A stretch of DNA of 33,024 nt. Source: a virus. A program made the translations under genes and the position numbers. Positions 10,522 to 16,219 of this stretch are shown one piece after another. Every line of letters starts with the position of its first letter. The first letter of the stretch is position 1. Location: IMG/VR virus record IMGVR_UViG_3300043448_000859, positions 1-33,024 of that record. One strand, 5' to 3'. The notes beneath the pieces are model-generated. The model was given only the letters and a program-made list of their open reading frames with translations, was not told the origin of the DNA and did not search any database.

Positions 10522-10555
10522 CTAAATAACGAAGATTTACTTTGTTGTAAATCTT
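10522..10555 (+). promoter_or_regulatory. Late box and 5'-UTR hairpin of the porin gene
   Basis: CTAAATA (10522-10528) is a late-type box 60 bases before the porin ATG. Immediately after it AAGATTTAC (10532-10540) pairs with GTAAATCTT (10547-10555) around TTTGTT, a 9-bp stem at or near the 5' end of the late transcript, which could stabilise the mRNA. Confidence 0.55.
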
Positions 10556-10587
10556 TACATTGTCGTTTAGTACAAAAAAACATTTTT

Positions 10588-12066
10588 ATGAAATTCAAAC
10601 AACTGATGCTTGCACCTGTTGCTTTTGGAATGGTTGCTCCTGTTGCTGCGAATGCCGCAGATCTTAATATGGCAGCAGTCAACCAATATTCCACTTCGGA
10701 ACAAGTCACAAGCATTACTCAACTGTCTGATGTAAAACCCACTGATTGGGCATATCAGGCACTCAATAATCTCGTTGAGCGTTATGGTTGCGTTGCTGGT
10801 TATGAAAACGGAACTTATCTTGGTGGTAAGGCGATGACCCGTTTTGAGGCAGCAGCACTTCTGAATGCTTGCCTTGACCGTGTGACTGAAGTTACTGATG
10901 AATTTTCTCGTCTCTCAAAAGAGTTTGCTGACGAACTTCTTGTTATTCGCGGTCGTGTTGCCAAATTGGAAACCCAAGTTGGTCAACTCCAAGCAACTCA
11001 GTTCTCCACAACTACCAAACTGAAAGGTGAAGCAACTTTTGTTCTTGGTGGTGTAGAAGGTGCTCGTCTTGCTAATAATACTAATGTTGGTAATACTGCA
11101 TTTAACTACGATCTTCGTTTGAACTTTGACACTTCGTTCACTGGTAAGGACCTGCTTCGTACTCGTCTGCGTACTGGTAATTTTTCCAGTCAACCCTTTG
11201 GTTCTTCTTCCTCCCTGTTCAAACTGGACAAGGCAGAAAGTTTCTCCAATGCTGTACAACTTGACCGTTTGTACTACAGTTTCCCTGCCCTTGCTAAGGG
11301 TGTGACCCTGACTGCTGGCGCTCTGGTTCGTAACACTGAGATGGCATGGATTCCTACTGCTTATAAGTCGGATGTTCTTGACTTCTTTGCTGTTGCTGGT
11401 GCTCCTGGTGTCTATAACAAGGCAACTGGTTCTGGTTTCGGTGCTCAGTGGGCACAACCTGGAAAGAAAGGTTTTGTTGCCAATCTGAACTATGTGGCAC
11501 AAAACGGTTCCGATTCTACCAAAGGTGAATTTGATGCCTCTGGTGCTTTGAATACTCTGGCGCAGGTTGGGTATCGTGCTCCTCAATATGGTATTGCATT
11601 TGGATATCGTAATGGTACTGAAGGCACTCGTGTTCGTACCTTCAACGGTGTTGCTGGCAATGGTGGTACACTTGCTGCCAATCAAACCTCCAACGGTTAT
11701 GCTTTGAATGCTTACTGGCAACCTAAGAAGTCGGGTATTATTCCTTCGGTTTCTGCTGCTTATGGTTGGAACTATGTGAGTGGTCCTGCAACTCCTAATG
11801 CTGCAACTAACTCTCAGACTTGGATGGCAGGCGTTCAGTGGAACGATGTGTTTGCTAAGGGTAATGCCTCTGGTTTCGCAATCGGTCAACCTGGCAACGC
11901 ACCTACCCTGAGTAAGGATGCTCTGATGTGGGAAGCTTTCTATCGTTACAAGGTTAGTGACAACATCAGTGTCACTCCTGCAATCTTTTATGTCTCCAAC
12001 AATCAGGCATTTAAGAACGCATCTTCTAACTATGGTGGTGTAATTCAGACGACTTTTAGGTTCTGA
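10588..12066 (+). CDS. Cyanobacterial outer-membrane porin (SLH + OprB-like)
   Basis: A 492-residue protein with all parts of a Synechococcus major porin (SomA/SomB type). Residues 1-23 are a signal peptide ending VAANA-AD; 42-100 form an SLH domain (LSDVKPTDWAYQALNNL and MTRFEAAALLNACLDR) that binds the cell wall; 105-136 make a short coiled coil; the rest alternates polar and hydrophobic residues as in a 16-strand OprB-like barrel and ends in TTFRF with the terminal Phe required for barrel insertion. GC content and codon use are visibly higher than in the neighbours, as if recently taken from a host. It should insert in the outer membrane of infected cells and change uptake or phage receptors. 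Confidence 0.92.
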   Translation: MKFKQLMLAPVAFGMVAPVAANAADLNMAAVNQYSTSEQVTSITQLSDVKPTDWAYQALNNLVERYGCVAGYENGTYLGGKAMTRFEAAALLNACLDRVTEVTDEFSRLSKEFADELLVIRGRVAKLETQVGQLQATQFSTTTKLKGEATFVLGGVEGARLANNTNVGNTAFNYDLRLNFDTSFTGKDLLRTRLRTGNFSSQPFGSSSSLFKLDKAESFSNAVQLDRLYYSFPALAKGVTLTAGALVRNTEMAWIPTAYKSDVLDFFAVAGAPGVYNKATGSGFGAQWAQPGKKGFVANLNYVAQNGSDSTKGEFDASGALNTLAQVGYRAPQYGIAFGYRNGTEGTRVRTFNGVAGNGGTLAANQTSNGYALNAYWQPKKSGIIPSVSAAYGWNYVSGPATPNAATNSQTWMAGVQWNDVFAKGNASGFAIGQPGNAPTLSKDALMWEAFYRYKVSDNISVTPAIFYVSNNQAFKNASSNYGGVIQTTFRF

Positions 12067-12092
12067 TAGGTATTCCTAAAAAGTAAAATATT

Positions 12093-12127
12093 GGGGGGTT
12101 GACAAAACCCCCTTTTTAGTTTATCCT
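12093..12127 (+). terminator. Terminator hairpin that contains the next promoter's -35
   Basis: GGGGGTT (12094-12100) pairs with AACCCCC (12106-12112) and five T follow: a complete intrinsic terminator for the porin gene. The sequence TTGACA (12099-12104) straddles the loop, and 17 bases later TATCCT (12122-12127) can serve as a -10 for the gene at 12149. Terminator and promoter thus share the same bases. Confidence 0.78.
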
Positions 12128-12148
12128 ATATAAGGAAAGAAAAAACTA

Positions 12149-12322
12149 ATGAAAATTAATTTATGGTTTTGTAAAGAAATGAATCAATGGCGTTGGACTT
12201 TGACCGATGATCATCGACCTATTGTTAAACAAGAATCTGGACAAAGAGATAATCTTCGTGATGCTATGAACGATGTTGCAAATACAGTAGAATATTTGTG
12301 CAAATTTAATGATACTTTTTGA
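12149..12322 (+). CDS. Hypothetical small protein (57 aa)
   Basis: Starts at ATG 12149, 22 bases after the -10 at 12122-12127, with AAGGAAAG as a Shine-Dalgarno-like sequence. The peptide (MKINLWFCKEMNQWRWTLTD and onwards) is aromatic-rich at the start and then helical and polar, with two Cys; it resembles a compact beta-beta-alpha domain. No family recognised. The stop overlaps the start of the next ORF by 14 bases. Confidence 0.65.
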   Translation: MKINLWFCKEMNQWRWTLTDDHRPIVKQESGQRDNLRDAMNDVANTVEYLCKFNDTF

Positions 12323-12791
12323 TAATTTTTTGGACATAAATTTATATAATTCTTTAGAAAATGTTTTTTTATTTGATAATAATTTAAAAAAAAATTTTAA
12401 AGAAATTACTCTCAGAAAACATATAAATTCTGATATTTTATATGATATAATTAGAGTAGATAATGAATTTATTTCAAACCTAGAAAAAGAATTGATTTCT
12501 AAAATAAATTATAAATTTAAATCTATTGAAATTCAATTCTGTTTGTGGGAAAATAATTCATATCTTAATATGCATTATGATTCAATTTATAAATATGGTG
12601 CAACGTTATATTTAAACGATTGGAAAAATGAGTGGGGAGGTTTATTTGTTTACAAAACACACTCAGGTACTATAAAAAAAATATGTCCTAAAAAAAATCT
12701 TTTAATTTTTAGTGATAAATCTGAAATTCATGGAGTAACTTTAATAAATTCTCCAGAAAAAAGAAAAACCATACAAATTTGGTTTAAATAG
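12309..12791 (+). CDS. 2OG-Fe(II) oxygenase (prolyl-4-hydroxylase-like)
   Basis: A 160-residue double-stranded beta-helix dioxygenase. The iron ligands are visible: His89 and Asp91 in MHYDS, and His141 in EIHGV; Arg152 in KRKTIQIW is the 2OG-binding residue. WGGLFVY (109-115) matches the family's GGE/GGxF segment. Substrate unknown; phage members may hydroxylate proteins or small molecules. Very AT-rich. It overlaps the upstream gene by 14 bases and is followed by a tRNA-Val-like element. Confidence 0.82.
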   Translation: MILFDNFLDINLYNSLENVFLFDNNLKKNFKEITLRKHINSDILYDIIRVDNEFISNLEKELISKINYKFKSIEIQFCLWENNSYLNMHYDSIYKYGATLYLNDWKNEWGGLFVYKTHSGTIKKICPKKNLLIFSDKSEIHGVTLINSPEKRKTIQIWFK

Positions 12792-12802
12792 TTAATACTA
12801 AA

Positions 12803-12877
12803 TGCCCGATGACCCAGCTAGTGAAGGGACCTGCCTTACAAGCAGACATCGGTAGGGGCGGAACCTATATCGGGCAC
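12803..12877 (+). tRNA. tRNA-Val-like element (anticodon TAC), degenerate loops
   Basis: Perfect acceptor TGCCCGA/TCGGGCA and a Val-type anticodon arm CCTGC-CTTACAA-GCAGA (12837-12839). The T loop reads GCGGAAC where TTCRANY is expected, its stem has a G-A mismatch, and the D loop lacks the GG pair. The D-loop/T-loop contact that shapes tRNA is thus lost on both sides. It is a decayed gene or an unusual tRNA-like RNA. Confidence 0.55.
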
Positions 12878-12880
12878 TAT

Positions 12881-12888
12881 TATAAATA
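12881..12888 (+). promoter_or_regulatory. Late promoter box TATAAATA for dps
   Basis: Perfect T4-type late box, 18 bases before the dps start and directly after the tRNA-Val-like element. It predicts late expression of the Dps-like protein. Confidence 0.65.
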
Positions 12889-12905
12889 CCTAAAAAACTG
12901 GTATA

Positions 12906-13343
12906 ATGGAAAAGTTATATAAATTACTTTCTGATACTCAGGCAAGTTTGTTTGTTCTCTTTCAAAAAACTTGGGTTTATCACTGGCATATTGTCGGACC
13001 TGACTTTAAACAAATTCACGACTTATTTGGTGAGCAGTATCTTTCTCTTCAAGAAGAAGTTGATCGTATTTCTGAGCATATGAGATTTCTTGAAATCAAA
13101 CCAGTCAGTTCTTTATCTAGAGTGGTAGAAGTTTCTGGTATTGGTGAAGCAAAATCTAATATTTCTGAAATGGAAATGATAAGTGATTTGATTGATGGTC
13201 ATCAAAAAATAATTACTATGCTTTCTGATGCTGCTGTTGAAGCAGACGAACAAAAGACAAGAGGAACAGTTAATCTTCTTGATGATTTAAATGAAGCACA
13301 CGGTAAATTCGTTTGGATGCTTCGCTCATTTACTGAAAAATAA
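12906..13343 (+). CDS. dps: Dps-family ferritin-like protein
   Basis: A 145-residue four-helix Dps-type protein, which in bacteria forms 12-mers that oxidise and store iron using H2O2 and protect DNA. The ferroxidase segment is clear: HWHIVGPDF (His26), IHDLFGEQY (His38), and EEVDRISEHMR (Asp53, Glu57), equivalent to His51, His63, Asp78 and Glu82 of E. coli Dps. The position equivalent to Asp67 is Gly42, with Glu43 beside it. There is no Lys-rich N-terminal tail. A perfect late box lies 18 bases upstream, so it is made late, perhaps to guard phage DNA or the photosystem from oxidants, or to be packed in virions. Confidence 0.85.
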   Translation: MEKLYKLLSDTQASLFVLFQKTWVYHWHIVGPDFKQIHDLFGEQYLSLQEEVDRISEHMRFLEIKPVSSLSRVVEVSGIGEAKSNISEMEMISDLIDGHQKIITMLSDAAVEADEQKTRGTVNLLDDLNEAHGKFVWMLRSFTEK

Positions 13344-13359
13344 TTAATTTATTGTAGCG

Positions 13360-13617
13360 ATGGAAAATTTAAGAATCAGATGCCGCTCCTGTGGTAAGGA
13401 GTTAGAAGGGCATCCTACAAAAACTGTGTCTTGTGGTTGTCCAAATATGGCAACCATTCGCGGAGGAGTTATTTCAGCAGTTGACTTATCACAGGTTGTT
13501 ATGCTAAACTCTATGAATAACAAATCTAAAAAAGGTGTTCTTACCAACGAAGATATTGCCTGGCAAGAGGCAAGAAGACAACGTAAAGTAAAACGCTTGG
13601 ATTTTGAAGTCCGCTGA
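13360..13617 (+). CDS. Cys-rich small protein, zinc-binding candidate (85 aa)
   Basis: The first 30 residues hold four Cys (Cys8, Cys11, Cys25, Cys27: RCRSCGKEL and VSCGCPNM), a CxxC-CxC layout suited to a zinc ribbon. The C-terminal half is helical and basic (WQEARRQRKVKRLDFEVR). It resembles small cyanobacterial and cyanophage proteins of unknown role. Nucleic-acid or protein binding is plausible. It follows dps by 16 bases and may share its transcript. Confidence 0.7.
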   Translation: MENLRIRCRSCGKELEGHPTKTVSCGCPNMATIRGGVISAVDLSQVVMLNSMNNKSKKGVLTNEDIAWQEARRQRKVKRLDFEVR

Positions 13618-13628
13618 GGACTTATTTT

Positions 13629-13714
13629 GGAAGATTGGCCGAGTGGTTGATGGCGATAGTCTTGAAAACTATTAACGTTAGTAGCGTTCCAGGGTTCGAA
13701 TCCCTGATCTTCCT
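13629..13714 (+). tRNA. tRNA-Ser (anticodon TGA)
   Basis: Class II. Acceptor GGAAGAT/ATCTTCC, anticodon stem ATAGT/ACTAT with loop CTTGAAA (13663-13665), long variable arm, T arm AGGG-TTCGAAT-CCCT. Third Ser tRNA of the window; it reads TCA and related codons. It lies outside the main cluster. Confidence 0.9.
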
Positions 13715-13726
13715 TGTTACAAATAT

Positions 13727-13761
13727 TACAAAATATAGATTATCTTAATCTATATTTTTGT
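13727..13761 (+). terminator. AT-rich hairpin after tRNA-Ser
   Basis: AAAATATAGATTA and TAATCTATATTTT pair around a two- to three-base loop, with T-rich 3' end. It is long but AT-only; it probably ends the dps-tRNA-Ser transcript and is palindromic enough to work on both strands. Confidence 0.6.
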
Positions 13762-13773
13762 ATCAACACATAG

Positions 13774-13804
13774 TTGACATGTTGAAACTACTGTCTAGTA
13801 TAAT
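13774..13804 (+). promoter_or_regulatory. Promoter of the small membrane protein operon
   Basis: TTGACA (13774-13779) with TAGTAT (13796-13801, spacing 16) or TATAAT (13799-13804, spacing 19). GACA and TGTC repeats (13776-13779, 13792-13795) again mark the edges of the spacer. It leads the gene at 13828. Confidence 0.55.
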
Positions 13805-13827
13805 TAGTAGTATTCATCTTAAACCTT

Positions 13828-13986
13828 ATGGATCAGCACACCTACCTTAATTGGGTGAAGATCAAGGCAACTTTTGAAGAGTCTGGTAATACGGACAATA
13901 TGTTTTATAAAAGAGCAGTGGAAATTGTAAAAACTCGTAAAGATCCTCTCTCAAAATTTTTAGGAGATGGGGGAAACGAAAGGTGA
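13828..13986 (+). CDS. Hypothetical small soluble protein (52 aa)
   Basis: Starts 24 bases after the -10 region. The peptide (MDQHTYLNWVKIKATFEESG and onwards) is a predicted helical bundle fragment with a C-terminal Gly-rich tail. Its stop overlaps a GTG start of the next gene (GTGA), which begins a chain of overlapping small membrane-protein genes. No family recognised. Confidence 0.6.
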   Translation: MDQHTYLNWVKIKATFEESGNTDNMFYKRAVEIVKTRKDPLSKFLGDGGNER

Positions 13987-14153
13987 CTCATTTAGTAGTT
14001 GAAATTTTAAACAATCAAATTTGTTTGGGAATATTATGTTTTTGTTTAGTTATGTTCCCTATTATCGGAATTGCTAAAATACATGACATATCACATGAAT
14101 CAAATAAACCCAGAAAAACTAATAACACAGAAAGAGTGTCAGGAGATGATTGA
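13983..14153 (+). CDS. Membrane micro-protein with GTG start (56 aa)
   Basis: GTG start overlapping the upstream stop by four bases, with GGGGGAAACGAAAG just before it as Shine-Dalgarno. Residues 11-32 form one hydrophobic helix (NQICLGILCFCLVMFPIIGI) and the tail is polar and charged (HESNKPRKTNNTERVSGDD). The last 70 or so bases overlap the next gene in another frame. The GTGA junction and strong ribosome site favour a real gene. Function unknown. Confidence 0.5.
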   Translation: MTHLVVEILNNQICLGILCFCLVMFPIIGIAKIHDISHESNKPRKTNNTERVSGDD

Positions 14154-14301
14154 TGCTGCTATACGAAGACACAATCGTAATGCTTCTATCATTAGCATGT
14201 GCGTCGGTTGGGTGGTTCTTGCTTTATTTGCTGAGGGACTTCTAAGACTCGTTGGGGTGATTCCACCTCTACTTCCATGGCTCAAAATCACTCTGAACTG
14301 A
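14083..14301 (+). CDS. Small membrane protein (72 aa)
   Basis: A polar N-terminus (QINPEKLITQKECQEMIDAA) followed by a C-terminal hydrophobic region (residues 37-66, ASIISMCVGWVVLALFAEGL then LVGVIPPLLPWL), as in a tail-anchored protein with one long or two short membrane helices. Two ATGs fit (14083, 14095); an upstream TTG at 14071 is less likely. It overlaps the genes on both sides (71 and 25 bases). No family recognised. Confidence 0.6.
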   Translation: MTYHMNQINPEKLITQKECQEMIDAAIRRHNRNASIISMCVGWVVLALFAEGLLRLVGVIPPLLPWLKITLN

Positions 14302-14567
14302 TTTTTTTGGTTCCTTGGTTTGTTCTTGTGGGAATTTCTATATCAATGTTTATGCAAGGATGGATGATAATGAATGCTCATCATGGATATTCGAAAAGTC
14401 CAAAGGTGAAGCATCCAGAAATGAACGATGTTAAGGCGGGAGATTCTTTACTAGTGATAAGATTCACAGACGAAGATTTACAAGAACTTCAGCAAAGAGT
14501 TTTACAGCAAAAAATAGATGAGTTATTTGAAGAACCTTCAACATATGAGGACGAAAACGATGAATAA
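14277..14567 (+). CDS. Small membrane protein with acidic tail (96 aa)
   Basis: One transmembrane helix (residues 8-32, LIFLVPWFVLVGISISMFMQGW) followed by a soluble part with HHGYSKSPKVKHPEM, then an RFTDEDLQELQQRVLQQKI helix and a very acidic end (EEPSTYEDENDE). The layout resembles small inner-membrane proteins widely seen in cyanomyoviruses. It overlaps its neighbours by 25 and 8 bases. Function unknown; the run of membrane proteins suggests one complex. Confidence 0.68.
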   Translation: MAQNHSELIFLVPWFVLVGISISMFMQGWMIMNAHHGYSKSPKVKHPEMNDVKAGDSLLVIRFTDEDLQELQQRVLQQKIDELFEEPSTYEDENDE

Positions 14568-14652
14568 TCTTTTTATATCTTCACTTTTACTTTTTGGTTC
14601 CATTGGGTTATTTGTTTATTGGGGACTTACACACGCATACCCAAATTTATAA
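14560..14652 (+). CDS. 30-aa single-helix membrane peptide
   Basis: Overlaps the previous gene by eight bases (ATGAATAA context). Nearly the whole peptide is one membrane helix (residues 4-22, LFISSLLLFGSIGLFVYWG) with a short THAYPNL tail. Its size and shape recall the low-molecular-weight subunits of photosystem II or cytochrome b6f, but there is no sequence match I can name. Small size keeps confidence moderate. Confidence 0.48.
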   Translation: MNNLFISSLLLFGSIGLFVYWGLTHAYPNL

Positions 14653-14705
14653 AATATGTGTTACAATGACATATATACATAAAGATAGAGTATTTTATTT
14701 AAAAA

Positions 14706-15158
14706 ATGGCAACAATTAATATTACTGTTAGTAGTCCCTCTGAAGGTGCAGCATGGACTGGTTCTATTGTAACTAATTCAGCTCTATCTGAAGTTGTTAA
14801 TGGTGATGTTGCAAATATAACTAGTATTTCCAGCACATATGCTGGAAGCACGATTTCTTTTACTCCAACTCAATTTAGATTTTTTCCAGCTCCTAATAAT
14901 AGCTATGTTACTTGGAGGTCGGTTACAGAATCTTCACAATATCCAAATACTGGTAGAAGTTTAGATATATGGTCTGATACTCTATACAATGATATTATTT
15001 TCAGCAGTGCCACTTGGAATGATTTAATTACTAATAGTGCAGCCGCAAATGGTGGCGCTGGATACACATTGAATTCTGGAAAATGGTCACTAACATATGA
15101 TTACGATTACCCTTATGCTGGTGCTTGGAGTAAAGGTGGATTTATCTTATTTACTTAA
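14706..15158 (+). CDS. Hypothetical Ser/Thr/Tyr-rich beta protein (150 aa)
   Basis: The composition (Ser, Thr, Asn, Tyr, Gly, with many aromatic residues and almost no Lys or Arg) and alternating pattern suggest an all-beta fold like virion fibre, head-decoration or carbohydrate-binding domains. There is no signal peptide and no catalytic motif. It ends seven bases before tRNA-Pro. No family recognised; a structural role is a guess from composition. Confidence 0.65.
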   Translation: MATINITVSSPSEGAAWTGSIVTNSALSEVVNGDVANITSISSTYAGSTISFTPTQFRFFPAPNNSYVTWRSVTESSQYPNTGRSLDIWSDTLYNDIIFSSATWNDLITNSAAANGGAGYTLNSGKWSLTYDYDYPYAGAWSKGGFILFT

Positions 15159-15163
15159 ATATA

Positions 15164-15237
15164 CGGGGTGTAGCTCAGTTTGGTAGAGCACTCGCTTTGG
15201 GAGCGAGAAGTCGTAGGTTCGAATCCTGTCACCCCGA
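15164..15237 (+). tRNA. tRNA-Pro (anticodon TGG), copy 2
   Basis: Acceptor CGGGGTG/CACCCCG, anticodon stem CTCGC/GCGAG with loop TTTGGGA (15198-15200), T arm GTAGG-TTCGAAT-CCTGT, discriminator A. It has the standard bacterial Pro acceptor, unlike copy 1 at 7152, but the same anticodon and a nearly identical D arm. It lies alone, far from the cluster. Confidence 0.92.
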
Positions 15238-15244
15238 TATTCTT

Positions 15245-15264
15245 GTCCAGTTTCAAAATTGGAC
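15245..15264 (+). terminator. Imperfect hairpin after tRNA-Pro copy 2
   Basis: GTCCA (15245-15249) and TGGAC (15260-15264) pair, with TTT/AAA inside. It is short and has no T-tract, so it may be an RNase-processing or transcription-pause site and not a full terminator. Confidence 0.4.
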
Positions 15265-15267
15265 TAC

Positions 15268-15296
15268 TTGACGATAAAAAAAATATCGTCTATAAT
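15268..15296 (+). promoter_or_regulatory. Palindromic promoter, best example
   Basis: TTGACG (15268-15273), exactly 17 bases, perfect TATAAT (15291-15296). The inverted repeat GACGATA (15270-15276) with TATCGTC (15284-15290) starts inside the -35 and ends on the base before the -10, around a seven-A loop. No T-tract follows. It drives the gene at 15320. Confidence 0.85.
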
Positions 15297-15319
15297 AACC
15301 TTGAAATCAAATTCAAACA

Positions 15320-15535
15320 ATGACCCTGGTTACAAAATTTAAAAAAGATATTGACACTCTCAAATCCGCTGTTTCTGGAGAGTTTTATCTTGATGTAAAA
15401 AATTCAAAACTTTATAAAAAGGTATTTCGATACTATCAAAATGAAGGTGTAGTTTTTTCTGGAGATCCTTTGGATGATTATGAAATTTTGATGGAATATC
15501 TTGAGCAAGATCTTCAAACTTCTGGTGTTGTGTGA
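15320..15535 (+). CDS. Hypothetical acidic small protein (71 aa)
   Basis: Soluble alpha/beta protein (TLVTKFKKDIDTLKSAVSGE, then FRYYQNEGVVFSGDPLDDYE) with a C-terminal acidic helix (ILMEYLEQDLQ). It is the first gene after the palindromic promoter and lies 24 bases downstream of the -10. No recognised domain or membrane segment. A small regulatory role is possible from its position only. Confidence 0.65.
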   Translation: MTLVTKFKKDIDTLKSAVSGEFYLDVKNSKLYKKVFRYYQNEGVVFSGDPLDDYEILMEYLEQDLQTSGVV

Positions 15536-15568
15536 AGACTGAAAATCTTGTTATATTAGAGACAATTG

Positions 15569-16156
15569 ATGAAAAAATTAAATATTGAATCTATAAGTCC
15601 TTCATTTATTTCTGGGTATTTTATTGAACCTTCTATTTGTGACGGACTTATAGATTTTTTTAATGAGGAAAATTATTTTCCAGTTTTGCGTGGGATGAAC
15701 TCTAGTGCAAAAGTTAATTTAGAGGAAAAAGATTCTTACGATAAACCAATTTCAGCAACAACTACGGATAAAAGAATATTATCTTATCTGGATTCTTTAT
15801 CCGAAGTAGTTGATTTGTACATAGAAGATTATCAATGGTGCAACATCACACAAAGTTCTTGGAAAATTACTGAACTTTTTAATATTCAATATTATCCACC
15901 TGGTGGTGGATTTAAAGTTTTTCATTTTGAAAGAAATGGATCTTTATCTTCAATCAAGAGGTATTTGACATTTATGACATATTTGAATGATGTCAACGAT
16001 GGTGGGGAAACAGAGTTTTATTATCAAAATCTTAAAGTTAAACCTCAGAAAGGATTAACTTTAATATGGCCAGTTGATTGGACTCATATCCATCGTGGTG
16101 TTCCTTCTGCAACTGAAGAAAAAATAATAGTTACTGGATGGTACAGTTTTGTTTAA
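15569..16156 (+). CDS. 2OG-Fe(II) oxygenase, HxE variant
   Basis: A 195-residue P4H-like dioxygenase. His119-x-Glu121 (VFHFER) stands where HxD is usual, the second His is in WTHIHRG (173-175), and Lys185 in EEKIIVTGW is the probable 2OG contact; GGETEFYY (145-152) is the family's GGET motif. HxE is accepted in some members, so activity is likely. Substrate unknown; similar cyanophage enzymes have been proposed to act on proteins or on nutrient-stress metabolites. I start at ATG 15569; an adjoining TTG at 15566 is less likely. It lies just before the glycan cassette. Confidence 0.82.
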   Translation: MKKLNIESISPSFISGYFIEPSICDGLIDFFNEENYFPVLRGMNSSAKVNLEEKDSYDKPISATTTDKRILSYLDSLSEVVDLYIEDYQWCNITQSSWKITELFNIQYYPPGGGFKVFHFERNGSLSSIKRYLTFMTYLNDVNDGGETEFYYQNLKVKPQKGLTLIWPVDWTHIHRGVPSATEEKIIVTGWYSFV

Positions 16157-16167
16157 ATGCAAAAAAG

Positions 16168-16196
16168 TTGCATAAACATAGTTTTTTTGATATAAT
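16168..16196 (+). promoter_or_regulatory. Promoter of the glycan cassette
   Basis: TTGCAT (16168-16173), 17 bases, perfect TATAAT (16191-16196). ATGCAA (16158-16163) and TTGCAT (16168-16173) are an inverted repeat covering the -35, so here too a palindrome overlaps the promoter. It is the only strong promoter I see before the 15 tightly packed glycan genes. Confidence 0.7.
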
Positions 16197-16219
16197 TGAA
16201 TTCAAGTCATTTATAATAT

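Noticed and set aside
10915-11889. 324-codon ORF on the minus strand inside the porin gene
   Set aside because: Antisense shadow of a well-supported porin; Ser/Thr/Arg-rich composition without a domain, caused by codon bias of the sense strand.
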